The translations under genes were made by a program, and so were the position numbers. A stretch of DNA of 64,000 bases. Source: Gammaproteobacteria bacterium. Lineage in GTDB: Bacteria; Pseudomonadota; Gammaproteobacteria; Nitrococcales; Nitrococcaceae. The notes below the pieces were generated by a model that ran no database searches, had not been told where the DNA came from, and saw only the letters and a list, made by a program, of their open reading frames with translations. Positions 47,731 to 57,565 of this stretch are shown piece after piece. Location: NCBI GenBank assembly GCA_030433275.1, contig JAUILK010000002.1, positions 1 through 64,000 on the forward strand. Reading direction: 5' to 3'. The stretch's first letter is position 1; each line of letters starts with the position of its first letter.

Positions 47731-48765
47731 TTATCGAGGCGCCTCGCTACAAAGCCGCGTTGCCAACGTAACGGCCGGCAACCAACGCGGATCCCTTTGC
47801 GGCGGCGAGCCGCATCGTCCTCCCACGCCTCGTAGCGCACCCAACCGAGCCGCCAGAGGTGAGCGTTCAACGCTTGGAAGGCGATCTACGATATTTGCGG
47901 CGGATTCCCAGTCATTGCCAAGTAGCAGCAAATCACAACCCGCTGTCAGAGCAACACTGGCCCGCAGTTGCAAATCCCCTACGCAAGCCGCGGCCTGCAT
48001 ACCCAAATCATCGCTGATGATCGCCCCCGTGAAACAGAGCGCTCCTCGCAGCACATCGCCAATCCACACCCCGGAAAAGCTGGCTGGCCGCTCATCAACC
48101 TGAGGATAAAGCACATGGCCCATCATCACCCCCTCCAACCCATCAGCGATCAACCGTCTAAAGGGCAAAAGATCGACACTGAAAATGGCCTCAAGGGGAC
48201 GGTCGTCCACGGGCAGCTCATGATGAGAATCGGCCACTACCGCGCCATGACCGGGGAAGTGTTTACCAACCGCCGCCATTCCAGCCTGACGCATCCCGCG
48301 TATCCAACCCAGCGTGAGATCCGCCACCGCTTCCGCCCGATGATGAAACGCACGCTCGCCGATCACCCGACTCACGCCACGCTCGACATCGAGCACGGGA
48401 GCGAAGCTCAGATCTACACCCGCTGCACGCAGTTCCGCAGCCATCAGCCAACCAAGGCGCTCGGCAGCAACGACCGCCGCGGAATGGCTTCGGTCATAGA
48501 GCCGACCAAGACAGGCCGGCGCCGGCAGCGCCGTAAACCCGCTCCGGAAACGTTGGACACAACCGCCTTCCTGGTCCACAGCAATCAGCAGTGCCGGTCG
48601 GCGAATGGCATGAATGGCCTCGGCAAGTTGGCTCAACTGCTCGACGGATTCATAATTGCGGCTAAACAGAATGACCCCACCGATGCGAGGATCGCACAGC
48701 AACTCACGCTCTTCCGACAGCAGCACGAGGCCGCGAATGCCGACCATAACAGGCCCCAAGGGCAT
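47731..48765 (-). CDS. nagZ: Beta-N-acetylglucosaminidase NagZ
   Basis: A 344-residue cytoplasmic GH3 enzyme that removes GlcNAc from anhydro-muropeptides in cell-wall recycling. Marks: VDQEGGCVQRFRSGFTALP, the acid-base loop KHFPGHGAVVADSHHELPVD and the nucleophile segment IISDDLGMQAA. Length is normal. It leads the purine-salvage genes below it, a common order in gammaproteobacteria, and the gap to dsrE is about 160 bases. Confidence 0.93.
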   Translation of the reverse strand: MPLGPVMVGIRGLVLLSEERELLCDPRIGGVILFSRNYESVEQLSQLAEAIHAIRRPALLIAVDQEGGCVQRFRSGFTALPAPACLGRLYDRSHSAAVVAAERLGWLMAAELRAAGVDLSFAPVLDVERGVSRVIGERAFHHRAEAVADLTLGWIRGMRQAGMAAVGKHFPGHGAVVADSHHELPVDDRPLEAIFSVDLLPFRRLIADGLEGVMMGHVLYPQVDERPASFSGVWIGDVLRGALCFTGAIISDDLGMQAAACVGDLQLRASVALTAGCDLLLLGNDWESAANIVDRLPSVERSPLAARLGALRGVGGRCGSPPQRDPRWLPAVTLATRLCSEAPR

Positions 48766-49058
48766 GACTATCCTTTCGATTTAGCGCTTCTCCCCTCTTA
48801 AGGCAGTACCATACAAGCACTGCGAAAACCTTGCGTGGAGCGCCTTTCCATCGAGAGAATGGTTGCGCGTCTTGCTTTTATTCACCCGCCGCCATGATCG
48901 GCAGTAGACACTCGGTAGTCCTCGGTACCGAGCGGAGATCGGTAAACCCACTTTAAAGTACGCTTACCACCGATCTTCGTTCGGAGAAAAAACCATTACC
49001 GGACAAAAAACCGTCGCGAAACGGGATGACAACGAGCTGCAACCCAAAAAATCAACGC

Positions 49059-49817
49059 TCACACCACCTTCAACCGCGGACGCCGACCGATGAGCTGCAA
49101 ACCGATGAGAAGCTGCACCCCCCGGGCGTCGCGTTGCTGCGGATAGCCATAATAGTCCAACCGCTCGAAGAAATCCTTGTGGCCAAGCGGGCGGGCATTT
49201 TGCTCACTACGCACCCAATCCTTGTACGCATCGTAGAATACCTCCGCCGGTGCCCTGGTAGTAGCCGAGCGACGACACTGGGTCTCGATAAACTGCGCGA
49301 CCTGATCCAGTGCCGCTTGCAGCTGCGTAGCCTCCAGCCGGGTCTGCTCAGAGGCCTCGTCAACCAGCGCGAGATCAACGGCAACCCGGCCTGCGGGACT
49401 CGGGTAACATTTAGCGCCGTGCTTCGCCACGAGCTGATCGAAGATGCTGCGGGTCAACGGACGCTCAATCCCCTCGTTCGCCGACCACTGCTCGTAGGCT
49501 TGCCAAAGCTCCGGCAGAGGGGTTCGGGCGTGCTGTGATAGATAGCATTGGGTCTCGATGAACCGGATAATGGGGCTCACGGCTTCTAGGATGACCTCGC
49601 CCACGGCGGGCAACCACGCGATTGGCTTGGCGCCGTTGGCCGAGTGCTCGAAGACGAACGTCGCACCCGTGTCCGTAGGCACCCAACCCGACTGCCCGGG
49701 GCGCCGTACTTGGAGCCGGGCGTCAGCCAAGATCTCATTCACTTGATGGGGCGTCAGGCCGTAAGGTTTGCCGAGGTCCGTCGGTGAAATGCCACCGGCA
49801 TTCTCTTGGGTAGGCAT
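49059..49817 (-). CDS. Protein with HTH-like N-terminus and two D5-primase-C-like modules
   Basis: A 252-residue protein. Residues 10-55 (SPTDLGKPYGLTPHQVNEILADARLQ ... GWVPTDTG) resemble the small DNA-binding module in phage antirepressors. Then come two tandem copies of a module like the C-terminal domain of D5/P4-type phage primase-helicases: FIETQC ... LWQAYEQW ... RPLTRSIFDQLV (about 84-150) and FIETQC ... FYDAYKDW ... RPLGHKDFFERL (about 174-243). No helicase or primase part is present. ATG at 49817 is preferred to 49874 because AGGAGG precedes it. It may be a phage-derived regulator; function unknown. Confidence 0.65.
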   Translation of the reverse strand: MPTQENAGGISPTDLGKPYGLTPHQVNEILADARLQVRRPGQSGWVPTDTGATFVFEHSANGAKPIAWLPAVGEVILEAVSPIIRFIETQCYLSQHARTPLPELWQAYEQWSANEGIERPLTRSIFDQLVAKHGAKCYPSPAGRVAVDLALVDEASEQTRLEATQLQAALDQVAQFIETQCRRSATTRAPAEVFYDAYKDWVRSEQNARPLGHKDFFERLDYYGYPQQRDARGVQLLIGLQLIGRRPRLKVV

Positions 49818-50037
49818 ATAGCTATTCCCTCCTGAGGTTCCGCCCACACCCTGGCCGGAACAACTCGACCTCAATTCAGCAAGACAAACAGGTAGGGGCT
49901 AACTTCGCTCGCCGTGCGTCCTCCGCGAGCGTGATCGATGCGATGATTCTCCGAGAGAGCCCCCCTTACACTCTATTTGACCTGTTGTATTTACAAGATA
50001 CTTCGCGGCAAGCCAAAGCTGCATGTCAAGCAATCAA

Positions 50038-50586
50038 TTAATGTTCGATCAAAACCCGAGTCTGCGCCGGTATGACCTCGAACAATTCGACAACATCCGC
50101 GTTACGCATGCGAATACAACCTTTGGAGGCGGGCAAGCCAAGGGGCACATAAGCCGGCGCACCATGGATATAGATGAAACGGCGCATGGTGTCCACTGCT
50201 CCCAAGCGGTTGAAGCCCCGCTCGAGGCCACTGAGCCAGAGAATGCGACTCAGTATCCAATCGCGACCCGGATAGCGGTTTGCTAACGCCTGCGAGTAAA
50301 TCTCGCCCGTTGGCCGGCGACCGACAAAAACGGCTCCCAGCGGCTGATTCGCGCCGATACGGGCACGGATCACATGCCAACCACGGGGCGTACAACCGCT
50401 GCCCATCTGCTCCCCCATCCCATTGCGGCCACTTGACACAAGGTAGCTGCTCAGCAGCCGGCTCGCCTGGTACAGGTGAAGTCGCTGGGTCCCGAGTTTG
50501 ATGTGGATCCAGCGTGCAGCGTCCTCAACACCCGGCCCGCTCCGCCTCCGTCCAGTCACGGTATGGATAGTCCACCAAGCTGACAT
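50038..50586 (-). CDS. L,D-transpeptidase (YkuD domain)
   Basis: A 182-residue YkuD-fold enzyme that links peptidoglycan stems or attaches lipoproteins. The catalytic signature is intact: IYIHGAP and ASKGCIRMRNADVVELF with the active Cys. No clear signal peptide is seen in this frame, which is odd for an exported enzyme, so the true start may differ. The assigned start overlaps the end of the CYTH gene by about 60 bases; GTG at 50559 is another choice. Confidence 0.82.
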   Translation of the reverse strand: MSAWWTIHTVTGRRRSGPGVEDAARWIHIKLGTQRLHLYQASRLLSSYLVSSGRNGMGEQMGSGCTPRGWHVIRARIGANQPLGAVFVGRRPTGEIYSQALANRYPGRDWILSRILWLSGLERGFNRLGAVDTMRRFIYIHGAPAYVPLGLPASKGCIRMRNADVVELFEVIPAQTRVLIEH

Positions 50587-51016
50587 TATAATAACGCGGT
50601 CGATGCGATACTTCGTGACCAGCCCAGAAAGGGATCGTGAAACACTCTTGGGGGTCCGTAAGCTCTATCTCAGCGACGACCAATCCCGCATTCTCACCCT
50701 GAAAACAGTCCACCTCCCAAACGTGCGCATCTACGCGAACATGGTAGCGCACCTTCTCGATCAATGGCTTGCGGCAGAGTTCAGCGAGTATTTCCGCGGC
50801 ATCCCGAACCGGAATCGGGTAATCGTATTCGCGTCGGGAGACCGTCATCGTTCCGCTTTTGATATTGAGCCAAGCCTGCTCACCGGCTACGCGCACGCGC
50901 ACACTGGAGGTGCTGCAACCGATGAGATAGCCCTGACGGTAAGCCGTACCGGCATCGGCATGATGCCGCCAATCGTCGGCGATCACCAAAAACTTGCGCT
51001 CGATCTCAGTAGCCAC
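50525..51016 (-). CDS. CYTH domain protein (triphosphate tunnel enzyme)
   Basis: A 163-residue CYTH-domain protein, likely an inorganic triphosphatase. The tunnel signature ExExK is EIERKFLV at the N-terminus, followed by YRQGYLI, VRVRVAGEQAWLNIKSG and CFQGENAGLVVAEIEL, all ligands of the triphosphate tunnel. GTG at 51016 is chosen since GGGGAG lies seven bases before it and MATEIERKFLV is the usual opening; ATG at 51031 is possible. The L,D-transpeptidase gene follows directly. Confidence 0.85.
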   Translation of the reverse strand: MATEIERKFLVIADDWRHHADAGTAYRQGYLIGCSTSSVRVRVAGEQAWLNIKSGTMTVSRREYDYPIPVRDAAEILAELCRKPLIEKVRYHVRVDAHVWEVDCFQGENAGLVVAEIELTDPQECFTIPFWAGHEVSHRPRYYNVSLVDYPYRDWTEAERAGC

Positions 51017-51227
51017 CGAAAGGCTCCCCATGACCCTGATGATGACCCGATGCCATTCTAGCCGGAACACCCGACCACACAGCCCACGCCCTCTGGTATG
51101 GCCAAATTACTGCGGCGCGCATCTGCCCGAGCCAATCCGGCCACTATCGCCGACAGCCCGCTCCGGCTATGGTTATGATTGTTGCACAAATCCTGCCCAC
51201 GAACTCGGTCAAGGACCGCAATAGACC

Positions 51228-51890
51228 ATGAACCCGGCTGACTGGATCGACATCTCCGTACCCATCCATGACGGAATGGTGCGCTGGCCAGGCGATCCGA
51301 CCGTGCAAGTGCAGCGAACACAGGCCATCGAACACGGCGACGAAGTCAATCTGACTCAGCTGTCGATGAGCGCCCACACCGGCACGCACATGGACGCACC
51401 GCTACACTACCTGCCGGGCAGTGCCAGCATGGATGCCTTGCCCTTTACGGCAGTCACCGGGCCAGCGCGGGTGATGAGCGTGACAACACTGGGCCCGATC
51501 TCGCGGCACACGCTCGAATCAGCCGGTATCCAAGCGGGGGAGCGGCTGTTGCTCAAAACCCGCAATTCGGATCATCTATGGTCCAAACGCGCGTTCGACC
51601 CCCGGTTCACAGCCTTGAGCCTGGAGGCGGCGCACTGGCTTGCCAGGCAGCGGATACGCCTGCTCGGCATTGATTATTTGTCGGTGGGGCCCTGCAACGA
51701 AGACGGTGCCGAGGTGCACCGCGCGCTGTTGGGTGCGGGAATATGGATCATCGAAGGCCTCGACTTGTCGGCGGTCAAATCCGGTTCCTACGAGCTCATT
51801 TGCCTGCCGCTGCGCCTTGCCGGCGCAGAAGGCGCTCCGGCTCGGGCACTGCTGCGACCGCTAGCAACCCAGGAGGATGAAGAGCACTGA
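51228..51890 (+). CDS. Cyclase-family hydrolase (kynurenine formamidase-like), cytosolic
   Basis: A 220-residue member of the same family as the exported enzyme at 18125, here without a signal peptide. The metal motif HTGTHMDAPLHYL is present; DISVPIHDGMVRWPGDP opens the domain and LLGIDYLSVGP closes it. The substrate may be formylkynurenine or another amide or lactone; no tryptophan-catabolic gene is nearby. Confidence 0.85.
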   Translation: MNPADWIDISVPIHDGMVRWPGDPTVQVQRTQAIEHGDEVNLTQLSMSAHTGTHMDAPLHYLPGSASMDALPFTAVTGPARVMSVTTLGPISRHTLESAGIQAGERLLLKTRNSDHLWSKRAFDPRFTALSLEAAHWLARQRIRLLGIDYLSVGPCNEDGAEVHRALLGAGIWIIEGLDLSAVKSGSYELICLPLRLAGAEGAPARALLRPLATQEDEEH

Positions 51891-52288
51891 CAGATGTGTG
51901 GCTTTAGCCCAATCCAAAGCGGCCTACGAAATAATAAAAAATAACCAATCGCACCCCGATGGCCTCAAGAACAGAACGAAAAGAATACGCTGGCAGCATG
52001 CCCTCTTGCGCGCTACCACTGTGGAAATTATGCAACCATGGCCAAGTTATTAACCAGGCAATTAGGTACAGCGAATACCTAGGACCGCCACTGGCTGATG
52101 TTCAGCCTGGCTTATGACCCATATTTATTTGCCAGAGTAATATGTGAGACGGTTGCTTACCACAGTTGCTATCATGCAACCCTGCGTGCGTGTCCTGCCC
52201 GTGCAGGAAAACACTTGCCATGCAATCCCCCGGAAGCTCGGGGATTAATTAACCAAAACGTTTCCATAAACGAGGGAGTTGCTTGCCG
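51891..52288. other. Intergenic stretch before gpmA
   Basis: About 400 bases without a gene. It is more A+T-rich than its neighbours and contains an imperfect hairpin (AATCCCC near 52224 with GGGGATT near 52240) between a possible promoter region and the GAGGGAG ribosome site of gpmA. Confidence 0.4.
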
Positions 52289-52987
52289 ATGAAAAGGCTC
52301 GTCCTGCTCAGGCACGGCCAGAGTAGCTGGAATCTTGAGAACCGATTCACAGGCTGGCAAGATGTTGACTTGAGCGATCAGGGCCGGGATGAGGCACAGG
52401 CGGCCGGGCGATTGCTTGCCCAACACGATTTTCGCTTTGATTGGGTCTATACTTCGGTGCTGAAGCGAGCGATCCGTACGACGTGGATCACGCTCGACGC
52501 GCTGGATCAGATGTGGGCTCCCATCACTAACGATTGGCGGCTCAACGAACGCCACTATGGCGCACTCACCGGCTTGGACAAGGCCGAGACCGCCCAAAAA
52601 TACGGCAGCGAACAGGTGCACATTTGGCGGCGCAGCTATATCACGCCCCCACCAGCCATGTCCGAAGACGACCCGCGCCATCCCCGGTTCGATCCACGCT
52701 ACGCCGAGCTGCGCCCGGAGTGGTTACCTGCGACCGAGTCGCTAAAAGACACCCTAGCGAGGGTGATTCCTTACTGGGATACCAACATCATACCGCGTCT
52801 ACATGATAACCGAACCATCCTCGTCTCCGCCCACGGCAACAGCCTGCGTGCCTTGATCAAACACCTGAACGCGATCAGCGACGAGGCAATCACCAGTCTG
52901 GAAATTCCTACCGGCGAACCGCTCGTCTATGAGCTAGAGGATGACCTGACAGTCATCCAAAGCTATTACTTGCGGGAGGGCGCGTGA
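52289..52987 (+). CDS. gpmA: 2,3-bisphosphoglycerate-dependent phosphoglycerate mutase
   Basis: A 232-residue glycolytic/gluconeogenic enzyme that interconverts 3- and 2-phosphoglycerate. The phospho-histidine is in [10 protein letters not shown]; the second catalytic His is in [31 protein letters not shown] and the C-terminal [12 protein letters not shown] are typical. ATG at 52289 is used since GAGGGAG lies about eleven bases before it; TTG at 52283 would add two residues. Confidence 0.95.
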   Translation: MKRLVLLRHGQSSWNLENRFTGWQDVDLSDQGRDEAQAAGRLLAQHDFRFDWVYTSVLKRAIRTTWITLDALDQMWAPITNDWRLNERHYGALTGLDKAETAQKYGSEQVHIWRRSYITPPPAMSEDDPRHPRFDPRYAELRPEWLPATESLKDTLARVIPYWDTNIIPRLHDNRTILVSAHGNSLRALIKHLNAISDEAITSLEIPTGEPLVYELEDDLTVIQSYYLREGA

Positions 52988-53083
52988 TGAGCTGGCGCTG
53001 CACCTCACAGTATGTCCAAAGCCGCTTGACCCCGCCGAAGTGGCCTACTACTTTCAATTTGAATTTGGCCTGGTACCGCCACC

Positions 53084-53815
53084 ATGACTGAAAATCGCCG
53101 CATCGCCGTCATCACGGGCGCCAATCGCGGCCTTGGCTTTGAGACCGCACGGCAATTGGCGCGGCGCGGCTATAAGGCCGTGCTCACCAGTCGCGATGCC
53201 GTACAAGGGAAAGCGGCGGCCGACAAACTTCAGGGTGAGGCTCTGGACGTTGGCTACCACCCGCTCGATGTCACCCGCGCCGACAGCGTGCAGCGTCTCG
53301 CCGAGTTCCTGAATAACGCCTTCGGCCGACTCGATGCGCTGGTCAACAACGCCGGTGTTTTCCCCGAACGGGCGAGCACCCACGGTGCTCAGAGCGCACC
53401 GAATGTATTCGAGATGCCCTTGGAATCGCTGCATGAAAATCTGCAAACCAATACCTTTGGAGCGTTGCGCCTAATCCAAACGATCGTGCCGCTGATGCGT
53501 CGCCACGGCTACGGCCGTATCGTCAACATCTCCTCGGGCTATGGCCAGCTGGCTCATATGACGCACGGCTTTCCGGCTTACCGGATGTCCAAAGCGATGC
53601 TCAACGTAATTACCTGCCTGGTTGCCGCAGAGCTCGAAGCAGAAAACATCAAGATCAACTCAGTGGATCCCGGCTGGGTGCGCACCCGCATGGGCGGCAC
53701 GCAGGCTACCTATAGCCCAGCCGAAGCGGCTGAATGGGTGGTCGAGGCAGCAATGCTCCCCGACACAGGCCCGAGCGGCGTATTCCTAAAACACGGCCAG
53801 CCCATCGAGTGGTGA
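53084..53815 (+). CDS. Short-chain dehydrogenase/reductase (carbonyl-reductase-like)
   Basis: A 243-residue classical SDR. The cofactor loop is TGANRGLG, the structural motif NNAG, the catalytic Ser is in NISSG and the YxxxK is YRMSK. It resembles carbonyl reductases that use NADPH; the substrate is unknown. The DUF1499 gene follows after about 20 bases. Confidence 0.87.
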   Translation: MTENRRIAVITGANRGLGFETARQLARRGYKAVLTSRDAVQGKAAADKLQGEALDVGYHPLDVTRADSVQRLAEFLNNAFGRLDALVNNAGVFPERASTHGAQSAPNVFEMPLESLHENLQTNTFGALRLIQTIVPLMRRHGYGRIVNISSGYGQLAHMTHGFPAYRMSKAMLNVITCLVAAELEAENIKINSVDPGWVRTRMGGTQATYSPAEAAEWVVEAAMLPDTGPSGVFLKHGQPIEW

Positions 53816-53834
53816 CCCAGACCCTTGGCAAACC

Positions 53835-54308
53835 ATGCAGCATCTGATCCGTTTATTATTAGTACTTCTTCTAATCGGGGTGATCGCAGCGCTCGCGGCC
53901 ATTGCTTACAATCACCCGCCGCTGACTTCGAGTCCTGGGCTGCTGGCACGATTGAGTACCTATCTCACTCGCCACGTCGCTCAAACTGAACCCATGTCGG
54001 CCTACCCGGAACGCCGGCTGCGCGTTTACCGACGCCCGGCCCAAACCGTGCTCGAAGCCGCCGTTGCAGCGGCACGCGCCAACGGCTGGCAAATCCAAAA
54101 TATCGACTCGCAACATCGCCACCTGCATGCGGTAGCGGTTACGCCGCTATGGCGTTTCAAAGACGATGTCGAAGTCTGGGTAAAAACGACCGAAGACGGT
54201 GGTAGCGCGCTGTATCTGCGCTCAGCCTCCCGGGTCGGGACCGCAGATTTCGGGGCGAACACGGCACGGCTCATTCGCTTTCACCAACAAATCGAGCAAC
54301 GACTCTGA
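53835..54308 (+). CDS. DUF1499 family protein
   Basis: A 157-residue protein with one N-terminal membrane helix (about 4-24) and a DUF1499 domain: AVAAARANGWQIQNID, HAVAVTPLWRFKDDVEVWV and SASRVGTADFGANTARL. Function is unknown. It is likely cotranscribed with the SDR gene. Confidence 0.8.
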   Translation: MQHLIRLLLVLLLIGVIAALAAIAYNHPPLTSSPGLLARLSTYLTRHVAQTEPMSAYPERRLRVYRRPAQTVLEAAVAAARANGWQIQNIDSQHRHLHAVAVTPLWRFKDDVEVWVKTTEDGGSALYLRSASRVGTADFGANTARLIRFHQQIEQRL

Positions 54309-54541
54309 CGCTCTTCCAGAGCTTGTGTAGGTTTTTGCGAACGGTATCGTGAAAACGCACCGCAGCTCGCGTTCACAGAAACGTTGCCCTGATCCACAGT
54401 GGTTTCCCAAAAAGCACCATTAAGCCAAGGGTAGGTTTGCTATAATCAGGTGCGCCGAAACTATCGATGGCTCCCAAACTCTTACCCCATTACAGCGCCA
54501 GAAAACCTGCTGCGCACGAGTTCCGTGATCGAGAGCTAGCC

Positions 54542-56509
54542 ATGAGCGCAGATGCCCCGATTCTCAGACAACCCACGGCGCGCGATCTCCGGCACAGCAA
54601 TATGGCGCATTACCAACATTGGCTCGAAACGCGCGGTCATGGCTCCTTCCAAGATTATCAAGCGTTGCACCGGTGGTCCGTGCACCACCTTGAAACCTTC
54701 TGGCAAAGCATCTGGGAGTATACAGACGTCATTGCCAGCCAACGCCACGACCAGGTGCTTGGCAAACGCAGCATGCCCGGAGCCGAGTGGTTCCGTGGAG
54801 CGCAGCTGAATTTCGCCGAAAATCTGTTGCGCGAGGCGCTGCACGGCGACCCCGACAAGCCTGCAATTACGGCGATCTCCGAATCCCGGCCCCGCCGGCA
54901 ACTGAGCTATGGCGAGCTGTGTGAAGCGGTCGGCGCATGTCAAGGTTTTCTGCTGCAACAAGGCGTGCGACCGGGGGATCGGGTCGCAGGCATTGTTGCC
55001 AACACCCCCGAGACGCTGATCGCTATGCTGGCCACTGCTAGCACCGGTGCAATCTGGTCGTCGGTCTCACCAGAGTTTGGAGTTAACGGCATTCTGGATC
55101 GCTTTGGGCAGATCGAGCCGAAGCTCCTAGTAGCCGACAACGGCTATCGTTACGCTGGCAAGTCCTTCACCCGCATAGATCAGGCACGCACCCTGCCACG
55201 GCGAATGACCTCGGTCGAAACAGTGGTGTTGATCAACAATCTACCCGATGCGCCTTGCCCGGAAGAATCGAAGCACGTGCTCTGGGAGGATGCCTTGGCC
55301 GCAGGTCGAGGCCATCACCTCACCTTTGCGCAGCTGCCTTTCGATCATCCACTCTACATCCTCTATTCCTCAGGTACCACGGGAACGCCGAAATGTCTCG
55401 TCCACGGCGCCGGCGGCACTTTGCTGCAGCACAGCAAGGAATTGTTACTGCAGGGTGACATCGGGCCGCGTGACGTGTTGTTCTATTACACGACCACGGG
55501 CTGGATGATGTGGAACTGGCTAGTCTCCGGGCTGCTAACTGGGGCGAAGCTGATTCTCTTCGACGGCTCGCCGAACTATCCCAGCCTGGATGTTCTGTGG
55601 ACACTTGCCGAACGCGAACGAATCACCCATTTCGGCACCAGTGCCAAATTCCTGGGTAGTTGCCGCAATGCCGGCTTACAACCCGGGCAGACGCACGATC
55701 TCGAACGGCTCCGAGTAATCTTCTCCACAGGCTCACCGCTGCTACCTGAGGACTTCGATTACGTCTATCAAGCAATTAAGCCCGATGTGCTGCTCGGCTC
55801 AATTTCCGGAGGGACCGATATCGTCTCCTGTTTCGTGGGTTCCAGCCCAACCTTGCCGGTTCGCCGCGGCGAGATCCAATGCAAGATGCTGGGCATGGAC
55901 GTCAAAGCCTTTGATCCGGCCGGCCATGAGATAGTAGGCGAACCTGGCGAGCTGGTGTGCACCCAACCGGCACCCAGCATGCCGGTCAAATTCTGGAACG
56001 ATCCCGCTATGGCCCGCTATCGCAGCGCCTACTTCGCAACGTACCCAGGGGTCTGGGCCCAAGGTGATTACATTACCTTCTATCCGCACGGCGGCTCGAC
56101 GATCCATGGCCGCTGCGATGCCACACTCAACCCAGGCGGTGTGCGCATCGGAACCGCAGAAATTTATCGGCCTGTGGAGACAATCCCGGAAATCGCCGAT
56201 AGCCTCGTCGTAGGACAACCCTGGCAAGGCGACGTACGCGTAATCCTGATCGTCGTACTCAATAAAGGTCAGACGCTCAGCGATGAGCTCAAACACAGGA
56301 TACGCCAACGCATCCGCGAACAGGCCAGTCCGCGACATGTACCGGCAAAAATCATCCAACTCGACGAGATCCCCTATACGCGCAGCGGCAAAAAAGTCGA
56401 ACTCGCCGCCGCCAAGCTCTTACGCGGCGAAAAGATCACCAATCGGTCGGCACTTGCCAACCCCGATTCGCTTGATAAGATCGCCGCCCTCGACGAGCTA
56501 TTTCGGTAA
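54542..56509 (+). CDS. Acetoacetate-CoA ligase
   Basis: A 655-residue adenylate-forming enzyme making acetoacetyl-CoA from acetoacetate, CoA and ATP. The AMP-binding P-loop is LYSSGTTGTPKCLVHG; TTTGWMMWNWLVSGLLTGAKL and SGGTDIVSCF are typical of this subfamily, as is the N-terminal ANL part with WPGAEWFRGAQLNFAENLL-like sequence (SMPGAEWFRGAQLNFAENL). The catalytic Lys is in TRSGKKVEL near the C-terminus. ATG at 54542 follows a GAGAG and starts the conserved part; the longer frame from 54467 is possible. It would feed ketone or polyhydroxybutyrate carbon. Confidence 0.92.
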   Translation: MSADAPILRQPTARDLRHSNMAHYQHWLETRGHGSFQDYQALHRWSVHHLETFWQSIWEYTDVIASQRHDQVLGKRSMPGAEWFRGAQLNFAENLLREALHGDPDKPAITAISESRPRRQLSYGELCEAVGACQGFLLQQGVRPGDRVAGIVANTPETLIAMLATASTGAIWSSVSPEFGVNGILDRFGQIEPKLLVADNGYRYAGKSFTRIDQARTLPRRMTSVETVVLINNLPDAPCPEESKHVLWEDALAAGRGHHLTFAQLPFDHPLYILYSSGTTGTPKCLVHGAGGTLLQHSKELLLQGDIGPRDVLFYYTTTGWMMWNWLVSGLLTGAKLILFDGSPNYPSLDVLWTLAERERITHFGTSAKFLGSCRNAGLQPGQTHDLERLRVIFSTGSPLLPEDFDYVYQAIKPDVLLGSISGGTDIVSCFVGSSPTLPVRRGEIQCKMLGMDVKAFDPAGHEIVGEPGELVCTQPAPSMPVKFWNDPAMARYRSAYFATYPGVWAQGDYITFYPHGGSTIHGRCDATLNPGGVRIGTAEIYRPVETIPEIADSLVVGQPWQGDVRVILIVVLNKGQTLSDELKHRIRQRIREQASPRHVPAKIIQLDEIPYTRSGKKVELAAAKLLRGEKITNRSALANPDSLDKIAALDELFR

Positions 56510-56598
56510 CATGATGCAATGCCGACACCGCACCCAACCGAGCCGATCGGCGCCGGCCCAGCAAACAGCCTATGATATTCACCGACACGGAGAAAAAC

Positions 56599-57096
56599 AT
56601 GACTGAACTTACCCACCTAAACGCCCGGGGCGAGGCCCATATTGTCGACGTAGGTGCCAAAGAGCGTACCCACCGCATTGCCACCGCTGAAGGACGGATT
56701 CACATGGCAGCGGATACACTAGCGAAGCTGCGCGCCGGAGATCTGCGCAAGGGAGACGCGCTCGGCACCGCACGCATTGCCGGAATCATGGCGGCGAAAC
56801 GCACCTGGGAACTGGTACCGCTATGCCATCCCATAGCCCTTACCCACATCGACTTGGAACTGAGCCTGCAAGAAGATCCGCCCGCTGTCCATTGCCAAGC
56901 GCGTACCGAAACCATCGAACGCACCGGCGTGGAAATGGAGGCTTTAACGGCCGTGCAAGTCGCACTGCTCACGATCTATGATATGTGCAAGGGCCTCGAT
57001 CGCGGCATGGTCATCGGCGAGGTGCAACTGCTGCATAAAAGCGGCGGGCGCTCTGGTACTTGGGAACGCGCCGCCGCACCGACGCAACAAGGCTAA
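56599..57096 (+). CDS. moaC: Cyclic pyranopterin monophosphate synthase MoaC
   Basis: A 165-residue enzyme for the second half of the first step of molybdenum cofactor synthesis. Marks: [45 protein letters not shown] and the C-terminal [15 protein letters not shown] at 56599 follows CGGAG. No other moa gene is in the window. Its stop lies seven bases from the convergent phhB stop. Confidence 0.94.
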   Translation: MTELTHLNARGEAHIVDVGAKERTHRIATAEGRIHMAADTLAKLRAGDLRKGDALGTARIAGIMAAKRTWELVPLCHPIALTHIDLELSLQEDPPAVHCQARTETIERTGVEMEALTAVQVALLTIYDMCKGLDRGMVIGEVQLLHKSGGRSGTWERAAAPTQQG

Positions 57097-57102
57097 CCAA
57101 AT

Positions 57103-57429
57103 TCAGGCCAGCCGATCGATTTTCGCGGCGACGATAAAGTCGTTCTCATGCAGGCCATTGATCTTGTGCGTCCAAAGCTCGACCTGCACATGCCCCCACC
57201 CAAACCGAATCTCGGGATGGTGGGCTTCCTGCTCGGCCAAAGCACCCACCTTGTTAACAAACTCAATTGCTTGCACGAAATTTTTAAACCTGTACTCTCG
57301 ATGGATGCGGCGCCCATCCTCGGATAGCTGCCAGCCGGGGATTTCACCGAGGTAGCGCTCGGCATCCGCGCGGGATAAGGGATCGACGCCGCCCTTACAG
57401 GGTAAGCAGGTTTTGGCGGCCAAGTTCAT
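57103..57429 (-). CDS. phhB: 4a-hydroxytetrahydrobiopterin dehydratase
   Basis: A 108-residue pterin-4a-carbinolamine dehydratase. The active-site signature is AEQEAHHPEIRFGWGHVQVELWTHKINGL, with the paired His. It recycles the pterin used by phenylalanine hydroxylase, or acts in pterin metabolism near moaC; no phhA is in the window. ATG at 57429 follows GGGAG; the longer frame to 57486 has no ribosome site. Confidence 0.9.
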   Translation of the reverse strand: MNLAAKTCLPCKGGVDPLSRADAERYLGEIPGWQLSEDGRRIHREYRFKNFVQAIEFVNKVGALAEQEAHHPEIRFGWGHVQVELWTHKINGLHENDFIVAAKIDRLA

Positions 57430-57565
57430 AATAGATATCTCCCTTGCAGAATCATCATTGGAATGCGCCGCAGGCGATTTGCTCACCCATCGGCTTGTTG
57501 ATTTGAGGTTAGGATCAAATCATCGGATTTCAAGAAACACTCCGGTACGGGCCGGAAACGCTCGA

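Noticed and set aside
48930-48990. Imperfect palindrome around CGGAGATCGGTAA between nagZ and the D5-C-like gene
   Set aside because: Arms differ by an insertion and a mismatch and no T-run follows; too weak to call a terminator or operator.
52220-52250. Hairpin before gpmA as a terminator or riboswitch
   Set aside because: Short, imperfect stem with no T-run and no riboswitch pattern I recognise.
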